From: an uncultured Oscillospiraceae bacterium
GTDB lineage: Bacteria; Bacillota; Clostridia; Oscillospirales; Oscillospiraceae
Assembly (NCBI GenBank): GCA_934565415.1
Contig: CAKTHQ010000015.1
Span: forward strand, 1 to 50,911
Reading direction: 5' to 3'
Length of the DNA stretch: 50,911 nt
Part shown: positions 24,951 to 33,775 of the stretch, piece after piece
How the letters are laid out: every line of letters starts with the position of its first letter
How positions within the stretch are numbered: the stretch's first letter is position 1
Notes under the pieces: generated by a model
The model's input: the letters and a program-made list of their open reading frames with translations, nothing else
The model's database searches: none
What the model was told of the DNA's origin: nothing
Made by a program: the position numbers and the translations under genes

Positions 24951-25810
24951 GCTTTCTCAGAGATCTTGGAGCCGAACAGGCCCTTGGGTTTTACGATCAG
25001 GAAGACGATCAGCAGCAAAAATACCACCGCGTTTTTATAGGTAGAGGTAATCAAAACCGAGAAGGACTCCACAATTCCCACAAAAATGCTTCCCACAACC
25101 GCACCTTTGATGCTGCCGTAGCCGCCAATCACCATTCCGGCAAAGCCCTTCAGCAGAAAATCTCCCAGGGAAGTGCTGACCAGGAACAGGGGCGCCACCA
25201 GCCAGCCGCCGATACCGCACAGGGTGGAGCTCAGCGCATAGGTCACGGCAATGGTCAGTACGGTAGAGATTCCAAGCAGCTCTGCGGCATACTTATTCTG
25301 GGCGGCTGCCTGCATAATCCGGCCTACATAGAGCTTTTCAAACAGCAGTTCAACACCGACAATCATGACGATGCAGATGGCAATGATGATGAGATACTGG
25401 TATTCCAGCTTGGCTCCGGCGATGGATACCGTCCCCTTGATGAGCGGTTCGTACACCAGTGGGTTGCTGCCCCAGATCAGCTTAACGACCTCTTTGATGA
25501 CCGTAGCGGCGCCCAGGCAGCTGATAATGATGGTGGCCCCCCAGGTAGACTTCCGCAGAGGCCAGTACACGGAAAACATGAATAACACGCCAAACAGCGC
25601 AAAAATGACGATGCCAATAAGAATGGTAGCATACAGCGGCAAACCGGCCTGATAGGTCAGCGCGTAAGTAACATAAGCGCCCAGCATAAACAGCTGGCCC
25701 TGGGCAAAATTCAGCACGCCTACGGCACGAACCAACAGCACAATGCCCAGGGAGAGCAGTGCATAAATCATGCCCATAGCAATGCCTACAATCAAAAGCT
25801 GCAGATACAT
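24947..25810 (-). CDS. Branched-chain-amino-acid-type ABC permease, LivH-like
   Basis: The 287-aa permease partner of the LivM-like protein. It begins MYLQLLIVGIAMGMIYALLSLGIVLL, with the LNFAQGQLFMLGAYV motif that is nearly invariant in LivH. It ends SKISEKA. AAAGGA precedes the ATG. A strong hairpin (25905-25946) separates it from the binding-protein gene upstream. Confidence 0.93.
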   Translation of the reverse strand: MYLQLLIVGIAMGMIYALLSLGIVLLVRAVGVLNFAQGQLFMLGAYVTYALTYQAGLPLYATILIGIVIFALFGVLFMFSVYWPLRKSTWGATIIISCLGAATVIKEVVKLIWGSNPLVYEPLIKGTVSIAGAKLEYQYLIIIAICIVMIVGVELLFEKLYVGRIMQAAAQNKYAAELLGISTVLTIAVTYALSSTLCGIGGWLVAPLFLVSTSLGDFLLKGFAGMVIGGYGSIKGAVVGSIFVGIVESFSVLITSTYKNAVVFLLLIVFLIVKPKGLFGSKISEKA

Positions 25811-25904
25811 AGTCGGGTATCCTTTCCACTTGAAAATCGGGTGTGTTTAAAGCCAACTGCTTCCGTCGGTCCGTTTTCGCAGCTGCAAAAAACGTGCTTT
25901 TACC

Positions 25905-25946
25905 GGTAATTTCCGCACACGGCAAAAGCCGTATGCGGAAATTGCC
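25905..25946 (-). terminator. Intercistronic hairpin between the binding protein and permease genes
   Basis: GGTAATTTCCGCACACGGC and GCCGTATGCGGAAATTGCC pair over 19 positions with two mismatches around an AAAA loop (minus strand TTTT). About 18 bases later the minus strand reads GTTTTTTGC. It likely limits read-through so that binding protein exceeds permease. Confidence 0.7.
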
Positions 25947-25975
25947 GCGGGGACAGAATATAAGGAGATTGGGAA

Positions 25976-27187
25976 TCAGCGTTTTGCGATATCCATCAGC
26001 TTACCGGAACCGTTCACGGTCTGCGTCAGGAAGATGCTCTGGCCGAGGCAGTGGCTGTACTTCTCGGAGGTAGGATCACAGGTGTAGGTGGTCATAGCGC
26101 CGACAACATCCTTGGTGCCGTACATGGCCTCGTTGATGGCCTTGGGGTCATCGGAACCGGCCCGGGTAATGGCATCCTGCAGCACGATCATAGCATCGTA
26201 GGAGCACACGGACTGCATATCGGGGTCGCGGCCATATTTCTCGCGGTAGGCCTTTACGAAGCCGGAGCCGGACTCGGTATCCACCTCGCAGGTCCAGTCG
26301 GCCAGGGAGTACCAGCCGTCTGCGGCGGCACCGGCCGTATCAATTGCCAGGGAGGTTGCAAACTGAGAGCAGCCCATCAGCGGAATGTCTAACCCAAGGG
26401 CATCCACCTGCATCATCAGCAGGGCCGCCTGATCCTGGTGGGCAATGGCAATGATGCCGTCCACATTGGCGTTCTGTACCTGTGCCAGATAGGAATTGAA
26501 CTGGGTCTCTTCCGCATCGAAGCTCAGTCTCAGAGCAATATTGACGCCCTTGCTTTCCAAAGCCTGCACCACATAGTCGGACATACCGTCGCCGTAGCTG
26601 TCGTTGACCTGCAGCAGGGCCACATTGGTCATGTTCAGCAGATCCGCACAGGCGTTGGCCATGGTGGGGGAGACGATGGCGTCGGACAGGCGGAGCATCC
26701 AGTAGTAATCAAAGCCGCTGTCCAGGCAGGCCTGGGAGCTGTTGCCGGCCAGGAAGGGAATCCCGTAATTCTCTACATCGGGGCTGACCAGAGTAATCTG
26801 ATCGGAATAGCCGTTGCTGTAGATTGCGGACACCTTGCCTTCGCTGAGGATCTTAATAAAGGCGTTCTGGTATTCCTGGTTGGTTTCGCCGTTATCTTCG
26901 TAAACGATTTCCACAGGACGGCCAAGGATGCCGCCGTTTGCGTTTACATCATCCAGCCAGAGCTCCACGCCTTCCTTGCAATACTGGCCATGGCCGGAAT
27001 TGGAGCCGGAGAAGGTAGATACAACACCGATTCGGATGGGATCCGCGGAAGCGGCCGTGGTATCCGAAGCGGCAGCCTCCGTTGCCGCGGCCGTGGCAGC
27101 GGTTGCGGTAGCAGCGGTGCCGGAACCGCAGGCGGCCATGCTCAGCATCAGCGCCAGCGTCAACAGAACAGCGAACAATTTTTTCAT
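25976..27187 (-). CDS. Liv-type ABC transporter substrate-binding lipoprotein
   Basis: Receptor of the Liv-type importer, 403 aa. A signal peptide (MKKLFAVLLTLALMLSMAAC) ends in the lipobox cysteine at about residue 20, followed by an Ala/Thr-rich linker. The mature protein has the periplasmic-binding fold type I of LivJ/LivK: IRIGVVSTFSGSNSGHGQYC, then GVELWLDDVNANGGILGRPVEIVYEDNG. The ligand is unknown. AGGAGG precedes the ATG. The first gene of a six-gene operon reading into the KDPG-type aldolase. Confidence 0.93.
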   Translation of the reverse strand: MKKLFAVLLTLALMLSMAACGSGTAATATAATAAATEAAASDTTAASADPIRIGVVSTFSGSNSGHGQYCKEGVELWLDDVNANGGILGRPVEIVYEDNGETNQEYQNAFIKILSEGKVSAIYSNGYSDQITLVSPDVENYGIPFLAGNSSQACLDSGFDYYWMLRLSDAIVSPTMANACADLLNMTNVALLQVNDSYGDGMSDYVVQALESKGVNIALRLSFDAEETQFNSYLAQVQNANVDGIIAIAHQDQAALLMMQVDALGLDIPLMGCSQFATSLAIDTAGAAADGWYSLADWTCEVDTESGSGFVKAYREKYGRDPDMQSVCSYDAMIVLQDAITRAGSDDPKAINEAMYGTKDVVGAMTTYTCDPTSEKYSHCLGQSIFLTQTVNGSGKLMDIAKR

Positions 27188-27541
27188 TTTGGTTTCCTCC
27201 TGTTTGTTTTTTGACCACCGGGCCGGGTCTCCGGCCCGGGCGGCCTTTTTTGTTTCCGGAAAGCCCCTGTCTCACGGGATGCCTCCGGGCGGGGGTCTTT
27301 ACAGGCATTATTATAGCTTGGGGAAATCGGTTTGTAATGAAAGGAAGTTAGCAGACTTTTTCTTCGACAGCCGTACAATTTTGCGTCCCTGGGCATCTTG
27401 CCACAAACCGCTTTCCGGGAATTGGGCAATTTCCCTAAGGGTCCGGGTGGAACGCAAGTCCCCCTGCAAAGCCCTCTTGAAAAATTTTGCTTGGCCGAAA
27501 CGCAAGTCCGCAAAATCCTTCATCCCGGTTCGTCATTTTGC
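27188..27541. promoter_or_regulatory. Leader of the Liv-type operon, with hairpin and a repeated decamer
   Basis: CCGGGCCGG (27218-27226) and CCGGCCCGG (27231-27239) form a 9-bp stem just ahead of the ribosome site of the binding-protein gene. A minus-strand TATAAT lies at 27310-27315, but its -35 region is weak, so the promoter is tentative. ACGCAAGTCC occurs twice, at 27452-27461 and 27500-27509, 48 bp apart. These may be binding sites, for example of the adjacent AraC-type response regulator. No gene was found in this stretch. Confidence 0.45.
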
Positions 27542-27594
27542 ATACATTTTTGAATTTATTTTTGTCTTGCTTTTTGAATACATGGATGTATAAT
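27542..27594 (+). promoter_or_regulatory. Promoter of the two-component operon with conserved upstream box
   Basis: TTGCTT (27567-27572), 16 bp and an extended TG-TATAAT (27589-27594) form the plus-strand promoter. Ten bases upstream lies ATACATTTTTGAATT (27542-27556), identical to a box in the same orientation upstream of the 12-gene operon promoter (45366-45380 on the other strand). A further ATACAT-GG-ATGTAT dyad overlaps the -10 spacer. Confidence 0.65.
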
Positions 27595-27756
27595 AGATTT
27601 ATCCAATTTGGTTGTAAATGTCACCGTAATCTACCCAATGCCCCATCGAAATATTCTTAAAAATCCGGTACTGCCGTACAGCCCGGTGCCGTTTTCCCTT
27701 TGCCGCATACGCCCTACCCCGCTGTGCGGAACGGCGATTTTATCAGGAGGCAAACT

Positions 27757-29130
27757 ATGTTTCGCAGAGTGCACCATAAGCTCAAAGATCTTCCCGTCTC
27801 CGGACTGATCTGTCTGGTCATCGTTGTTTCCATTGCCATTCCAACCGCAATGCTCTTTGCGTTCCTTTTTCAGCGGACACAGAAAAGCGTCCTTCAGGCG
27901 GAATGCAGCTCCCTGTACAGCGCACTGTCTGCCTTTTCTCTTCCGGAGGGCACCGCCCCCGCTCAGGTCGGCTCCCAGACCAGGGCCCTGGTAGAACAGC
28001 TTGCCCAGGGGCAGCCCTGCACCTGGTATCTGCTGGACGGAAGCGGCAATCCGGCCGACTCCGGCACCACGGCGGGGATCCCTTATCCGCTGACATCCAT
28101 CCCCCAGGAGGACCGGGTAAAAAGCGGATACACTCTTTACCAGGACCCCTATCGGGGAAAAATGCTGTTTCTGTCCTCTCCCGTCACCGCCGGCTGCCGT
28201 TTGGCGGTCATTTTCCCCATATCCGGTTTTCAGATATTCCGGCGGTATTTTTCCGCACTTCTGCCCCTTGCCGTTCTGCTGGAGCTGGCGGGTACCCTTT
28301 GCCTGGTACTGCTGCTGCGCAAATATCTGATCCTGCCCATGCGCCAGCTGCTCTCCGCCCTCCGCAATCCCGAAGATGAGGAAAAAATTCTTCCCTATCG
28401 CCAGTGGAACAGCGAGGTGGGGCGTATCTGCAATGCATACCTGGAGCGCTCCCGGGAATATCGGGATTCCCTGGCGCAAATCGGCAAGCTGAGCGCAGAA
28501 CAGCGAGCCTCCGAAATTGAGGTGCTGCAAAACCAGATTAATGCCCATTTTATCTATAATACACTGAACAATATCCAATGGCTGGCCTCCGCCAACCGGA
28601 TGGAGGATGTGGTGCATACCGCCCAGTCGCTGGATATTCTGCTGCGGGCCTGTGCAAAAAACGACTCGGACTATGTAGCCATTGAAGACGAAATGACCTA
28701 TGTAGGCGCCTATCTCTCCGCCCAGAAAATTCGTTTTCACGATCTGTTCGACTATACCTTTGAGCTGGACCCACTTTTGATGCAGATGAAAATTCCCAAA
28801 TTCATTGTGCAGCCCATTGTGGAAAACAGCATCTACCACGGTTTTCTGGAAAGCAGCCGTTCCGGCGGCCGGATTCGGGTCAGCGTATACCGGCGGGGCT
28901 ACCGGGTCATCATTGAGGTTTACGACAACGGCATCGGCATTGCCGCCTCGGATATTTTCCCCATTTTGAACAACACCCGGAAAAGCTCCGACCGCTACAT
29001 GGGCGTTGCCATCGGAAACATCAACAAACGAATCCGGCTACTGTGCGGCCGGGATTACGGCATCGGCATTGAAAGCCGGAAAGGGAGCTTTACAAAGGTA
29101 CAGCTGATCCTTCCGATTGCCGCAGGATAA
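27757..29130 (+). CDS. Sensor histidine kinase, YesM/LytS-like family
   Basis: Membrane sensor of 457 aa. One helix near residues 15-40 and a second near residues 165-185 flank an extracellular sensor domain. The phospho-acceptor motif is NAHFIYNTLNNIQWL with His264, of the His_kinase (YesM) type. The ATP-binding domain has the N-box VQPIVENSIYHG and G1 YDNGIGI. AGGAGG precedes the ATG at 27757; the frame is open 57 bases further upstream without a ribosome site. It is ten bases ahead of its AraC-type response regulator. Such pairs typically sense extracellular carbohydrates and control nearby transporters. Confidence 0.93.
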   Translation: MFRRVHHKLKDLPVSGLICLVIVVSIAIPTAMLFAFLFQRTQKSVLQAECSSLYSALSAFSLPEGTAPAQVGSQTRALVEQLAQGQPCTWYLLDGSGNPADSGTTAGIPYPLTSIPQEDRVKSGYTLYQDPYRGKMLFLSSPVTAGCRLAVIFPISGFQIFRRYFSALLPLAVLLELAGTLCLVLLLRKYLILPMRQLLSALRNPEDEEKILPYRQWNSEVGRICNAYLERSREYRDSLAQIGKLSAEQRASEIEVLQNQINAHFIYNTLNNIQWLASANRMEDVVHTAQSLDILLRACAKNDSDYVAIEDEMTYVGAYLSAQKIRFHDLFDYTFELDPLLMQMKIPKFIVQPIVENSIYHGFLESSRSGGRIRVSVYRRGYRVIIEVYDNGIGIAASDIFPILNNTRKSSDRYMGVAIGNINKRIRLLCGRDYGIGIESRKGSFTKVQLILPIAAG

Positions 29131-29140
29131 GGAGGTTTTT

Positions 29141-30424
29141 ATGTACAAGGTCATTCTGGTAGACGACGATGAGCTGGTGCGGGTCGGGTTGGAATCCCTG
29201 GTCAGCTTTTCCAAGAAGGGCTTTCAGATCATCGATTCCCTGTCCAATGCCAAGCAGGCATTGGATTCCATCCGGAAAAAACAGCCGGATGTGGTAATCA
29301 CCGATATGTATATGCCGGAAATCAACGGCGTTCAGCTGATCCGGGAAGGGAAACAGCTGTGCCCCTCCGCAATCTTCATTGTATTAAGCTGTCAGAATAA
29401 CATCGATTTTATCAAAGAAGCCCTGCGGGCGGGGGCAACGGACTATCTGCTGAAAAGCTCCATCGTCAATCCCAAGAGTACGGCAAGCCTTCTGGATAAA
29501 ATTTCGGATGCCTGCCAGATGCGCCACCGGCTCTCCGGAACGGCTCCGGCCGAAAGCGATCCGAAGGCAATGCTCCGGGAATACCTCCGGGGCGGGGCGG
29601 TCTCCCCGGAAAATTTGCGGCAGGAGCTGTACCGCCGGGGCTTCGATGCAGCCAACGGCGGGCTGCATCTTTCCGCGCTCCAGTTTAACCACTACGAGTC
29701 CATGTCCTCCTGCAGCGGCAGTGAGGAAGCACTTCTGGCAAAAATCGAGCAGTACATCGACGGCTTTCTTTCGGAATACGGCGCCGGGCTGTGCGTTCAT
29801 GACGAAAAGGGCTGCTTTTTGCTGCTGCAGCAAATCCGGGCCAGCGCTCTGTCCATTACGGCGGACGACCGTCTTTTAAGCATTTGCGAGCGTCTCCGGC
29901 TGTGTGTGCGCAATACCTTTTTGCATACCTGCTCCATATATGTCTGCCGGTCTCATCACCTGGAGGAGCTTCCCGCCGCCGCAGAGGGGCTGGCTGTCCT
30001 GGTCGGCAGCGGTGCAGCCAATCCGGATTCCATTTTCCCCGTTGCCTCGGACCCGGAGCATTCCGTTACCAGGAGCATTTCCTCCGGCTCCAAAAGCGAC
30101 CCCATCAACAATGTGATCCGGTATATCGAACGCAACTACGCCTCCCCCATCACCCTGGATGAGCTGGCCGGTATTGCCAACTTCAGCAAATACCACCTGT
30201 GCCGGAAATTCAAGGACGCAACCAATATGGGAATCGTCAACTATATTCTTTTGCTGCGCATTAACAAAGCCAAAGAGCTTCTTCTGGAATCGGATTTGTA
30301 TGTCTTTGAAATCTCCCAGCAGGTTGGCTTTAACGATACCTCCTACTTTAACCGCACCTTTAAGCGCATTACGGGGCTCACCCCCAACGAATTTCAAAGC
30401 CAGTCCCGTCGGGACCACCAATAA
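29141..30424 (+). CDS. Response regulator with AraC-type output domain, YesN-like
   Basis: The 427-aa partner of the upstream kinase. The receiver domain (residues 1-120) has the acidic pocket VDDDE, phospho-acceptor Asp55 in VVITDMYMPE, and the conserved lysine in LLKSS. A middle region of about 170 residues is variable. The C-terminal AraC helix-turn-helix pair reads ASPITLDELAGIANFSKYHL and LYVFEISQQVGFNDTSYFNRTF, ending RITGLTPNEF. AAGGAGG is five bases before the ATG. The operon's own promoter carries a box shared with the 12-gene catabolic operon, so this protein is one candidate to bind there. Confidence 0.94.
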   Translation: MYKVILVDDDELVRVGLESLVSFSKKGFQIIDSLSNAKQALDSIRKKQPDVVITDMYMPEINGVQLIREGKQLCPSAIFIVLSCQNNIDFIKEALRAGATDYLLKSSIVNPKSTASLLDKISDACQMRHRLSGTAPAESDPKAMLREYLRGGAVSPENLRQELYRRGFDAANGGLHLSALQFNHYESMSSCSGSEEALLAKIEQYIDGFLSEYGAGLCVHDEKGCFLLLQQIRASALSITADDRLLSICERLRLCVRNTFLHTCSIYVCRSHHLEELPAAAEGLAVLVGSGAANPDSIFPVASDPEHSVTRSISSGSKSDPINNVIRYIERNYASPITLDELAGIANFSKYHLCRKFKDATNMGIVNYILLLRINKAKELLLESDLYVFEISQQVGFNDTSYFNRTFKRITGLTPNEFQSQSRRDHQ

Positions 30425-30460
30425 AAAGGAGGCTGTTTTCGCAACAGCCTCCTTTTTATT
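30423..30460 (+). terminator. Intrinsic terminator, bidirectional
   Basis: AAAAAGGAGGCTGTT (30423-30437) and AACAGCCTCCTTTTT (30443-30457) pair perfectly over 15 bp around TTCGC. It starts inside the response-regulator stop codon and can also end the convergent racemase transcript. Confidence 0.92.
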
Positions 30461-30465
30461 ATGGA

Positions 30466-31119
30466 TTATTCTGCAAGAATTTTTTCCATTGCCGCAATGC
30501 AGTTGGCGCCGGTCCGGTAAACCGGCAGCGACACCCGGGAGAAATCCACATTCTCTGCAGAGATATGGCCCAATACAATGGCATCGAAGTCCGCCGGAAT
30601 GGCTTCCGCCGCTTCCTTCAGCAGCTTATGGTAGGTCGCCAGGTCGCCGGGACCGAAGACCTCTGCCGCTCCCTCCACCGGGAACATGGAAACCTCCAGG
30701 CTGGGATCCTCCGCCAGCAGGCGGCGGCGAATGGTCATGGCATTGATGGGCGTGTGGCTCAGAACCGCAATCTTCTTTTTTCCGTCTGCCAGAACCTTCT
30801 GAATCATGGGTTCATCTACGCTGAGCAGCGGAATATCCAGCATAGGTGCTATTTTTTTGCTGGCAGTGTTCACCGCGGTACAGCCCACAACAATCAGATC
30901 TGCCCCCGCCTGCTGGCAAAGCTCCGCGCAGTGCAGCAGTCTGCGTTCCACCGCCGGTGTCGGCTGCGCATCGTTGGCCAGCGTATCCAGCAGCAGGCTG
31001 CTGTCCATCATAAAGCGGACCTCCGTGTCCGGACGGCTTACGAAGGCATCCTGCATCACCGGCTGGTACAGGGTATTGTAAAACGTAGGCGTTGTGTAGA
31101 TAAAGTAAATTCGTTTCAT
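30466..31119 (-). CDS. Asp/Glu/hydantoin-racemase-family protein (copy A)
   Basis: The 217-aa product has the racemase/AroM-like fold. The first catalytic-type cysteine is in LIVVGCTAVNTAS, but the second expected cysteine position reads VLGHISAE with no cysteine. A classical two-cysteine racemase reaction is therefore doubtful. It is paralogous to the product of 36749-37411, and in both places the gene follows a shikimate-dehydrogenase-like gene. Here it is 19 bp downstream. The substrate is unknown; isomerisation, decarboxylation or C-N bond chemistry are all seen in the superfamily. Confidence 0.82.
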   Translation of the reverse strand: MKRIYFIYTTPTFYNTLYQPVMQDAFVSRPDTEVRFMMDSSLLLDTLANDAQPTPAVERRLLHCAELCQQAGADLIVVGCTAVNTASKKIAPMLDIPLLSVDEPMIQKVLADGKKKIAVLSHTPINAMTIRRRLLAEDPSLEVSMFPVEGAAEVFGPGDLATYHKLLKEAAEAIPADFDAIVLGHISAENVDFSRVSLPVYRTGANCIAAMEKILAE

Positions 31120-31138
31120 ATGGTTTTACCCCTTTTCA

Positions 31139-31975
31139 TTATTCTTTTACTGCATCCAGCTGGGAAATCAAGGTATCCACAGCCCGTTTGGAGGGCTCCC
31201 GTCCCGTCCAGATTTCCATTGCACGAATGCCCTGGCAGGCCGTCATGCGCCTGCCCTTAAAAGCGGCCAGCCCTCTGGCTGCCGCTGCAGGCACCAATTT
31301 GGAGGCAGGATTGGAATAATTCACATCAAAAACGGCTCCCCCGCCGGACAAGCCGTCCAGGAAATCCAGAGACGCAAAATCCGGATACCCCAGCTGCCCT
31401 ACAACGGATGCATTGATAAACAGGCCCGCGCCCTTGCAGCATTCCCGCAGCTGCTCTTCCGTAAAGGTATGGGCCGCAAAATTGCTGCCAAAGCGGCCGC
31501 AAAGCGCCTGTGCCCGCTCCGGCGCGGGATTCAAAACATCCGCCCTGGCAATCTTTTGCGTACTGAGGCTGTAGGCAATGGAGCAGGCCACGCCGCCGGC
31601 TCCCAGCATGACAATCCGCTTCCCAGAAAGAGTAATCCCCTGGTCCTCCAGTGCACGGATCAGGCCCCAGCCATCGGTATTATAGCCAATCAGCTTTCCG
31701 TCCTGCACTAGGACCACGTTGGCCGAGCCGCATTTTACGGCGCTTTCGTCCAGCGTATCCATATAGGAAAGAACCGACTGCTTATAGGGCATCGTCACAT
31801 TGAAGCCGCAAAAATGGCTGCGGGCATATTCCAGAGTTTCCGGCAGCTGCTCCGGCAAAATATTCAAAATCTGAAAATCCGAAGAGATCCCCAGGTCCCG
31901 TGAAAACGCACCGTATACCGTGGGGGTGGCCGAATTGTGTATATCCTTGGCGATGAGTCCGAAATGATAGAACAT
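31139..31975 (-). CDS. Shikimate-dehydrogenase-like oxidoreductase (copy A)
   Basis: NAD(P)-dependent oxidoreductase of 278 aa with AroE architecture. The substrate-domain motif FNVTMPYK includes the catalytic-type lysine, YNTDGWGL the partner aspartate, and GAGGVACSIAYSL the nucleotide loop. The N-terminal substrate-binding SxS pair is altered (NSATPTVY, so Thr replaces the second Ser), whereas copy B keeps NSVSPIIY. Its placement in a catabolic unit with a PfkB kinase and a racemase-like gene, and the presence of two copies, argue against the housekeeping shikimate role. Quinate-like, cyclitol or another hydroxy-acid ring substrate is possible. Confidence 0.85.
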   Translation of the reverse strand: MFYHFGLIAKDIHNSATPTVYGAFSRDLGISSDFQILNILPEQLPETLEYARSHFCGFNVTMPYKQSVLSYMDTLDESAVKCGSANVVLVQDGKLIGYNTDGWGLIRALEDQGITLSGKRIVMLGAGGVACSIAYSLSTQKIARADVLNPAPERAQALCGRFGSNFAAHTFTEEQLRECCKGAGLFINASVVGQLGYPDFASLDFLDGLSGGGAVFDVNYSNPASKLVPAAAARGLAAFKGRRMTACQGIRAMEIWTGREPSKRAVDTLISQLDAVKE

Positions 31976-32034
31976 CCTGATTCCTCCCGATCTTGCTTTG
32001 TACCAGTTTGTTTCTCCGGAGCCGTGTTTTGTGT

Positions 32035-33057
32035 TTACCGCCGAATCCGGCCGTCCCCGGAGCCATGGGCCAGAGCCTCCACCTCTTCCACCGAAACCAG
32101 GTCATAGTCCTGCTCAATGGTATGCTTCAGGCAAGAGGCTGCGGTGGCGAACTCAATGGCATTCTGTTCGTCATCGCCCCGACGCAGGCTGTAAATCAGG
32201 CCCCCGGCAAAGCTGTCTCCGCTGCCCACCCGGTCTACAATCGTAATCCGGTATTTTCTGGAAAAGAAAGCCTCTCCCCTGCTGTAGAGCATTCCGGACC
32301 AGCCGTTTTCCGTGGCAGAAAAGCTCTTTCGGTTGGTAAAGGCCACCTTTTGGAGACCGTAGCGCCGGGTCAGCTGCCGGGCTACACTGATCTGCCGCTG
32401 TGCCTCGGCCTCCTCTCCCGGCAGGCCGGTTTCTTCCGGGAAAATTCCCAGTATATCCCCTACCTGGTCCACATTGGAGAAGAAAACATCCACATAGGGC
32501 ATGAGCTCTGCCATAACCTGCCGCGCCCGTTCCCGGGTCCAAAGACTCTCCCGGAAATTGGGATCACAGCTGACGGTCAGGCCCCTGCGTTTGGCCGCCT
32601 GGCAGGCCTCCATGCAGATACGGGGCATCTCCGGGCTCAGGGCCGGGGTGATTCCCGTAAAATGGAACCAGTCCGCATCCTCAAAAATGGCATCCCAATC
32701 AAAGTCCCCCGGCTTTGCGTTGGCGGCAGCCGAATTTGCCCGGTCGTAAATCACCTTGGAGGCCCGCTGAGAAGCGCCCTTTTCCAGGAAAAATACACCG
32801 ATCCGGCCAGGGGCTCGGCCAACATGGGATACATCCACCCCCACCCGGCGCAAATCATTCAGGGCCATCTGCCCGATTTCCCCCGTTGGCAGCTTGCTGA
32901 CAAAGGCAGCCTTCTCGCCAAAGCCCGCCAGACAGGCCGCCACATTGGCTTCACTTCCGGCAAAGCTGACCTCAAATTCCCGCGCCTGCACAAAACGGCC
33001 ATAGCCCGCCGGGTTGAGCCGCATCATAATTTCTCCAAACGCAACGATCTTTCCCAT
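32035..33057 (-). CDS. PfkB-family sugar kinase, 2-keto-3-deoxygluconate-kinase-like (copy A)
   Basis: The 340-aa ribokinase-fold enzyme phosphorylates a sugar or keto-sugar acid with ATP. The N-terminal motif GSEANVAACLAGFG and the C-terminal VGSGDSFAGG with the catalytic-base aspartate are both present, as are ERGASQ-like (EKGASQRASKVIYDRA) and SCDPNFRESLW segments typical of KDG kinases. It is the same length as the kinase at 33776-34798 and clearly its paralogue. AGGAGG precedes the ATG. It is the first gene of a three-gene unit with its own promoter. Confidence 0.92.
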   Translation of the reverse strand: MGKIVAFGEIMMRLNPAGYGRFVQAREFEVSFAGSEANVAACLAGFGEKAAFVSKLPTGEIGQMALNDLRRVGVDVSHVGRAPGRIGVFFLEKGASQRASKVIYDRANSAAANAKPGDFDWDAIFEDADWFHFTGITPALSPEMPRICMEACQAAKRRGLTVSCDPNFRESLWTRERARQVMAELMPYVDVFFSNVDQVGDILGIFPEETGLPGEEAEAQRQISVARQLTRRYGLQKVAFTNRKSFSATENGWSGMLYSRGEAFFSRKYRITIVDRVGSGDSFAGGLIYSLRRGDDEQNAIEFATAASCLKHTIEQDYDLVSVEEVEALAHGSGDGRIRR

Positions 33058-33115
33058 ACCGTGCCTCCTGTTATGAAAAGCATTTTTTATCCTGTAAATA
33101 AGCCTTTTTTCTTAT

Positions 33116-33144
33116 ATTATCCAGAGAAAAAGCCAGAAAGTCAA
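33116..33144 (-). promoter_or_regulatory. Promoter of the three-gene kinase/dehydrogenase/racemase unit
   Basis: On the minus strand TTGACT (33139-33144), 17 bp and GATAAT (33116-33121) lie about 60 bp before the kinase ATG. The box shared by the other two promoters of the region was not seen here. Confidence 0.75.
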
Positions 33145-33173
33145 TAGAATATAATTGTCTCCCGGACCCATTG

Positions 33174-33267
33174 CCCGGCAAGATAATTCAATGCCGGGTT
33201 TGCTTTTCTTGCGCCCCAGGCGGTTTACGGGACAGGCGGGCAACACCATAAGGCATTTGCCCGCCTG
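33174..33267. terminator. Two hairpins ending the 12-gene operon
   Basis: CAGGCGGGCAA (33233-33243) and TTGCCCGCCTG (33257-33267) form a perfect 11-bp stem 15 bp beyond the last gene. CCCGGCA (33174-33180) and TGCCGGG (33192-33198) form a second. Neither has a U-run on the minus strand, although the second is followed by TTTGCTTTTC on the plus strand. They probably protect or weakly terminate the long transcript. Confidence 0.5.
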
Positions 33268-33281
33268 GGAATGAATGTTGA

Positions 33282-33758
33282 CTACTTTTCCTGGGGGACC
33301 GGAACCTTGAACAGAAGCTTATGGTACCCTACCGTACCGGAGCTTTCCACCTTTCGGTGGGCATCCTGCGGGAAGAAAATGGCAAAATCATTTGCTTCCA
33401 ACCGGATGGGCAGATAATTGCACTCCTCTTCGGTATAGGCCACATCCTTGTCCGGGTCGTATTTCCACCCGCTCAGCTTTTTTCTGGGTGCGTAACCGAT
33501 AATTTCCGTTCCGCCCTCCAGCACACACATGACATCGATGCAGTTTTCATGGTATTCCCACGGAATCCGGTCCTCATCGCTGACAAGCCGGGGCTCCAGG
33601 ATCTTCAGCACGGTATTGTAGCCCTCCACAGGGAAATCCGGGTACTCGCCGGGCTTCAGAAGAGACAGATTATAGTGCTTCAGCACCGTTAAGGTTGCAT
33701 CCAGCTCCTTGGAAATACCGAAATAGAAGCCAAGATTATCCAATGTGTCAATAATCAC
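33282..33758 (-). CDS. YhcH/YjgK/YiaL-family cupin-like protein
   Basis: The 158-aa beta-barrel protein is of the family that includes EbgC and YhcH. Family marks are HYNLSLLKPGEYP, ENCIDVMCVLEGGTEIIGYAP, and the metal-binding-type EANDFAIFFPQDAHRK near residues 121-136. Members accompany sialic-acid, galactose and keto-acid catabolism and are thought to act as mutarotases or isomerases on sugar intermediates. It is the last gene of the operon, 17 bp after the kinase. Confidence 0.9.
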   Translation of the reverse strand: MIIDTLDNLGFYFGISKELDATLTVLKHYNLSLLKPGEYPDFPVEGYNTVLKILEPRLVSDEDRIPWEYHENCIDVMCVLEGGTEIIGYAPRKKLSGWKYDPDKDVAYTEEECNYLPIRLEANDFAIFFPQDAHRKVESSGTVGYHKLLFKVPVPQEK

Positions 33759-33775
33759 GGAAACCCCTCCCGCTT

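Noticed and set aside
27218..27239. Riboswitch in the Liv-operon leader
   Set aside because: Only a simple GC-rich stem is visible; no conserved aptamer pattern was recognised.
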